From Flavivirga abyssicola (GTDB taxonomy: Bacteria > Bacteroidota > Bacteroidia > Flavobacteriales > Flavobacteriaceae): DNA of 64,000 nucleotides. Numbering within the stretch: the stretch's first letter is position 1; each line of letters starts with the position of its first letter. The notes under the pieces are model-generated. The model had not been told where the DNA came from, did no database searches, and saw only the letters and a list, made by a program, of their open reading frames with translations. Where the stretch lies: positions 1,847,001 to 1,911,000 of the forward strand of contig NZ_CP141266.1 of assembly GCF_030540775.2 (NCBI RefSeq). The letters run 5' to 3'. A program made the position numbers and the translations under genes. Of the stretch, positions 63,055 through 64,000 are shown in pieces.

Positions 63055-63312
63055 TTACTTTGTTCTATGTTCAAAAATATATTTAGCCATAACATTTATA
63101 GATTCAAAAATAGCGCGACCTTGTTTTGGATCCGTTAATTTAATACCATAGTTTTTATCTAACATAACAATTAATTCTAAAGCATCAATGGAGTCTAAGC
63201 CCAAACCATCTCCAAATAATATATCGTTGTCATCAATATCATCTACTGCTATATCTTCAAGGTTTAATTGCTCTACAATATTCTTTTTTAGCTCTTGTTT
63301 TAAAGTCTCCAT
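63055..63312 (-). CDS. Acyl carrier protein of the pigment cluster
   Basis: An 85-residue ACP with the phosphopantetheine site GDGLGLDSIDALELIVML (Ser near residue 41). It carries the growing polyene. It is preceded (1 nt) by a small ketosynthase-like gene and followed by 148 nt without a gene before the ketosynthase. The start METLKQELKKNIVEQLNLED fits the family. Confidence 0.93.
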   Translation of the reverse strand: METLKQELKKNIVEQLNLEDIAVDDIDDNDILFGDGLGLDSIDALELIVMLDKNYGIKLTDPKQGRAIFESINVMAKYIFEHRTK

Positions 63313-63313
63313 G

Positions 63314-63931
63314 TTATGTATTATATAATTTTAGTATATTTTGTTTATTGTGTGTTATTGATCCTTTATTAGTAACCAAATATAAAAATGCTTCATAATG
63401 ATCTCCATCTAATTCAACCCAACCACAAAGCACTTTTTCTGTTTTATTTGTTGATAATAAACTATTGGTATTATCTAACAAATGTTGTGCATTAAATGTG
63501 TCAAAGATAAAAAAACTATTTTCAGAAAATAATTTGTATTTGATACTAATTTCTCCAATACAAATATTTGGTAATGTGTACACAAAAACAGCTGGACTTG
63601 GATAGTAGTCTTCTTTATTTTGAATGGACTTTTGATGTTTTCTATCTGTATCTAAACTTGATGCTTTGTTTGAGAATATAATAGCAATATTATTTTCTTT
63701 TTCTGGATTTAAATGTTCGTTTTTTAGTAAAACATCGGCAGCTAAAAATGCTAATTTGCTTAAAGCATCCATTTTAAAAAACTTCGCATAATTTGTTTCA
63801 AAAGATTTATATGCTGCTTTTATAAACTCTGAAAAATTATTATTTTCATCATTATAAACGATAGAACCATTTAAGGATATTGTATTGTTTTTGATCTTGC
63901 AAAAAGAGTCTATATGGTATTCAGAATTCAT
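63314..63931 (-). CDS. Short ketosynthase-like protein of the pigment cluster
   Basis: A 205-residue protein about half the size of a ketosynthase. Parts (NNIAIIFSNKASSLDTDRKH, SPAVFVYTLPNICIGEISIK, then FIFDTFNAQHLLDNTN) follow the order of a ketosynthase N-terminal half but lack the catalytic Cys and His. Such short thiolase-like proteins stand beside the ACP in many flexirubin/aryl-polyene clusters; their role is unknown, perhaps in holding the complex together. It starts 6 nt after the gene cut by the right edge. Confidence 0.72.
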   Translation of the reverse strand: MNSEYHIDSFCKIKNNTISLNGSIVYNDENNNFSEFIKAAYKSFETNYAKFFKMDALSKLAFLAADVLLKNEHLNPEKENNIAIIFSNKASSLDTDRKHQKSIQNKEDYYPSPAVFVYTLPNICIGEISIKYKLFSENSFFIFDTFNAQHLLDNTNSLLSTNKTEKVLCGWVELDGDHYEAFLYLVTNKGSITHNKQNILKLYNT

Positions 63932-63937
63932 AGTCTA

Positions 63938-64000
63938 TTACTTTTTTTTACAAACCAATAAGGTATGGTATTCTCCAACACTAATATCTTCTTTAAGTTT
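63938..64000 (-). CDS. C-terminal end of a gene cut by the window edge
   Basis: The last 20 codons read KLKEDISVGEYHTLLVCKKK, then TAA. The ending EYHTLLVCKK is of the kind seen in class I SAM-dependent methyltransferases, and a methyltransferase is common at this place in flexirubin/aryl-polyene clusters. With so little sequence the call is only a suggestion. It is in the same strand and spacing as the rest of the operon. Confidence 0.5.
   Translation of the reverse strand, partial: KLKEDISVGEYHTLLVCKKK

Overview
The window looks like a chromosome segment from a marine-type member of the Flavobacteriaceae (Bacteroidota). It is AT-rich, has TAnnTTTG-type -7 promoter boxes, few Shine-Dalgarno sites, a SusD lipoprotein, a type IX secretion C-terminal signal, RHS proteins with BACON-like modules, a PID-CTERM-like small protein, and a flexirubin/aryl-polyene gene cluster. 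This assignment rests on gene content only.

Region 1 (1-26.5 kb) is a type II secretion/type IV pilus-like locus in two arms. The left arm (minus strand) holds a response regulator, a prepilin, a minimal prepilin peptidase and the start of the assembly ATPase, which runs off the window. The right arm (plus strand, 18.3-26.5 kb, tightly packed) holds two lipoproteins, three secreted coiled-coil proteins with a common C-terminal module, a GspC/PilP-like protein, a GspK-like pseudopilin, two more prepilins and GspF. A further coiled-coil protein and an OmpH-like chaperone start at 2.5 kb. All three transcription units have the same control element: three 7-bp half-sites (CCTTACT/AGTAAGG), the nearest lying exactly 20 nt before a -7 box. 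This suggests one regulon, probably read by the adjacent response regulator. Between the arms sits an accessory island: a lipoprotein with an intergenic repeat in its signal peptide, a two-gene RHS (TcB/TcC-like) toxin, a probable immunity gene, an orphan toxin/immunity pair, and a REP-associated transposase among REP-like palindromes.

Region 2 (26.9-29.4 kb) has a beta-helix lipoprotein, a possible glycosidase remnant and a small PID-CTERM-like protein behind two tandem promoters.

Region 3 (29.4-45.5 kb) is mostly housekeeping: riboflavin synthase, PdxA, the DUF177-rpmF-fabH-accB-accC operon, an FAD oxidoreductase, MtgA, a GreA-like protein, an ECF sigma factor, a PI-PLC-like protein with a type IX sorting signal, an ABC ATPase, a flavin monooxygenase, a LysE-family exporter, tRNA-Ala(GGC) and an orphan SusD-like lipoprotein.

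Region 4 (45.5-64 kb, all minus strand, almost no gaps) is most of a flexirubin/aryl-polyene cluster: ACP, ketosynthase and two ketosynthase-like partners, hotdog dehydratase, LolA- and LolB-like carriers, an MMPL exporter fused to an acyltransferase, a glycosyltransferase, a polysaccharide deacetylase, two CrtI-like oxidoreductases, a PaaK-like ligase, a C45-family acyltransferase and two outer-membrane barrels. Together they would build, modify and deliver a polyene pigment lipid to the outer membrane. Aromatic starter genes (ammonia lyase, darA/darB) are not in the window and may lie beyond its right edge.
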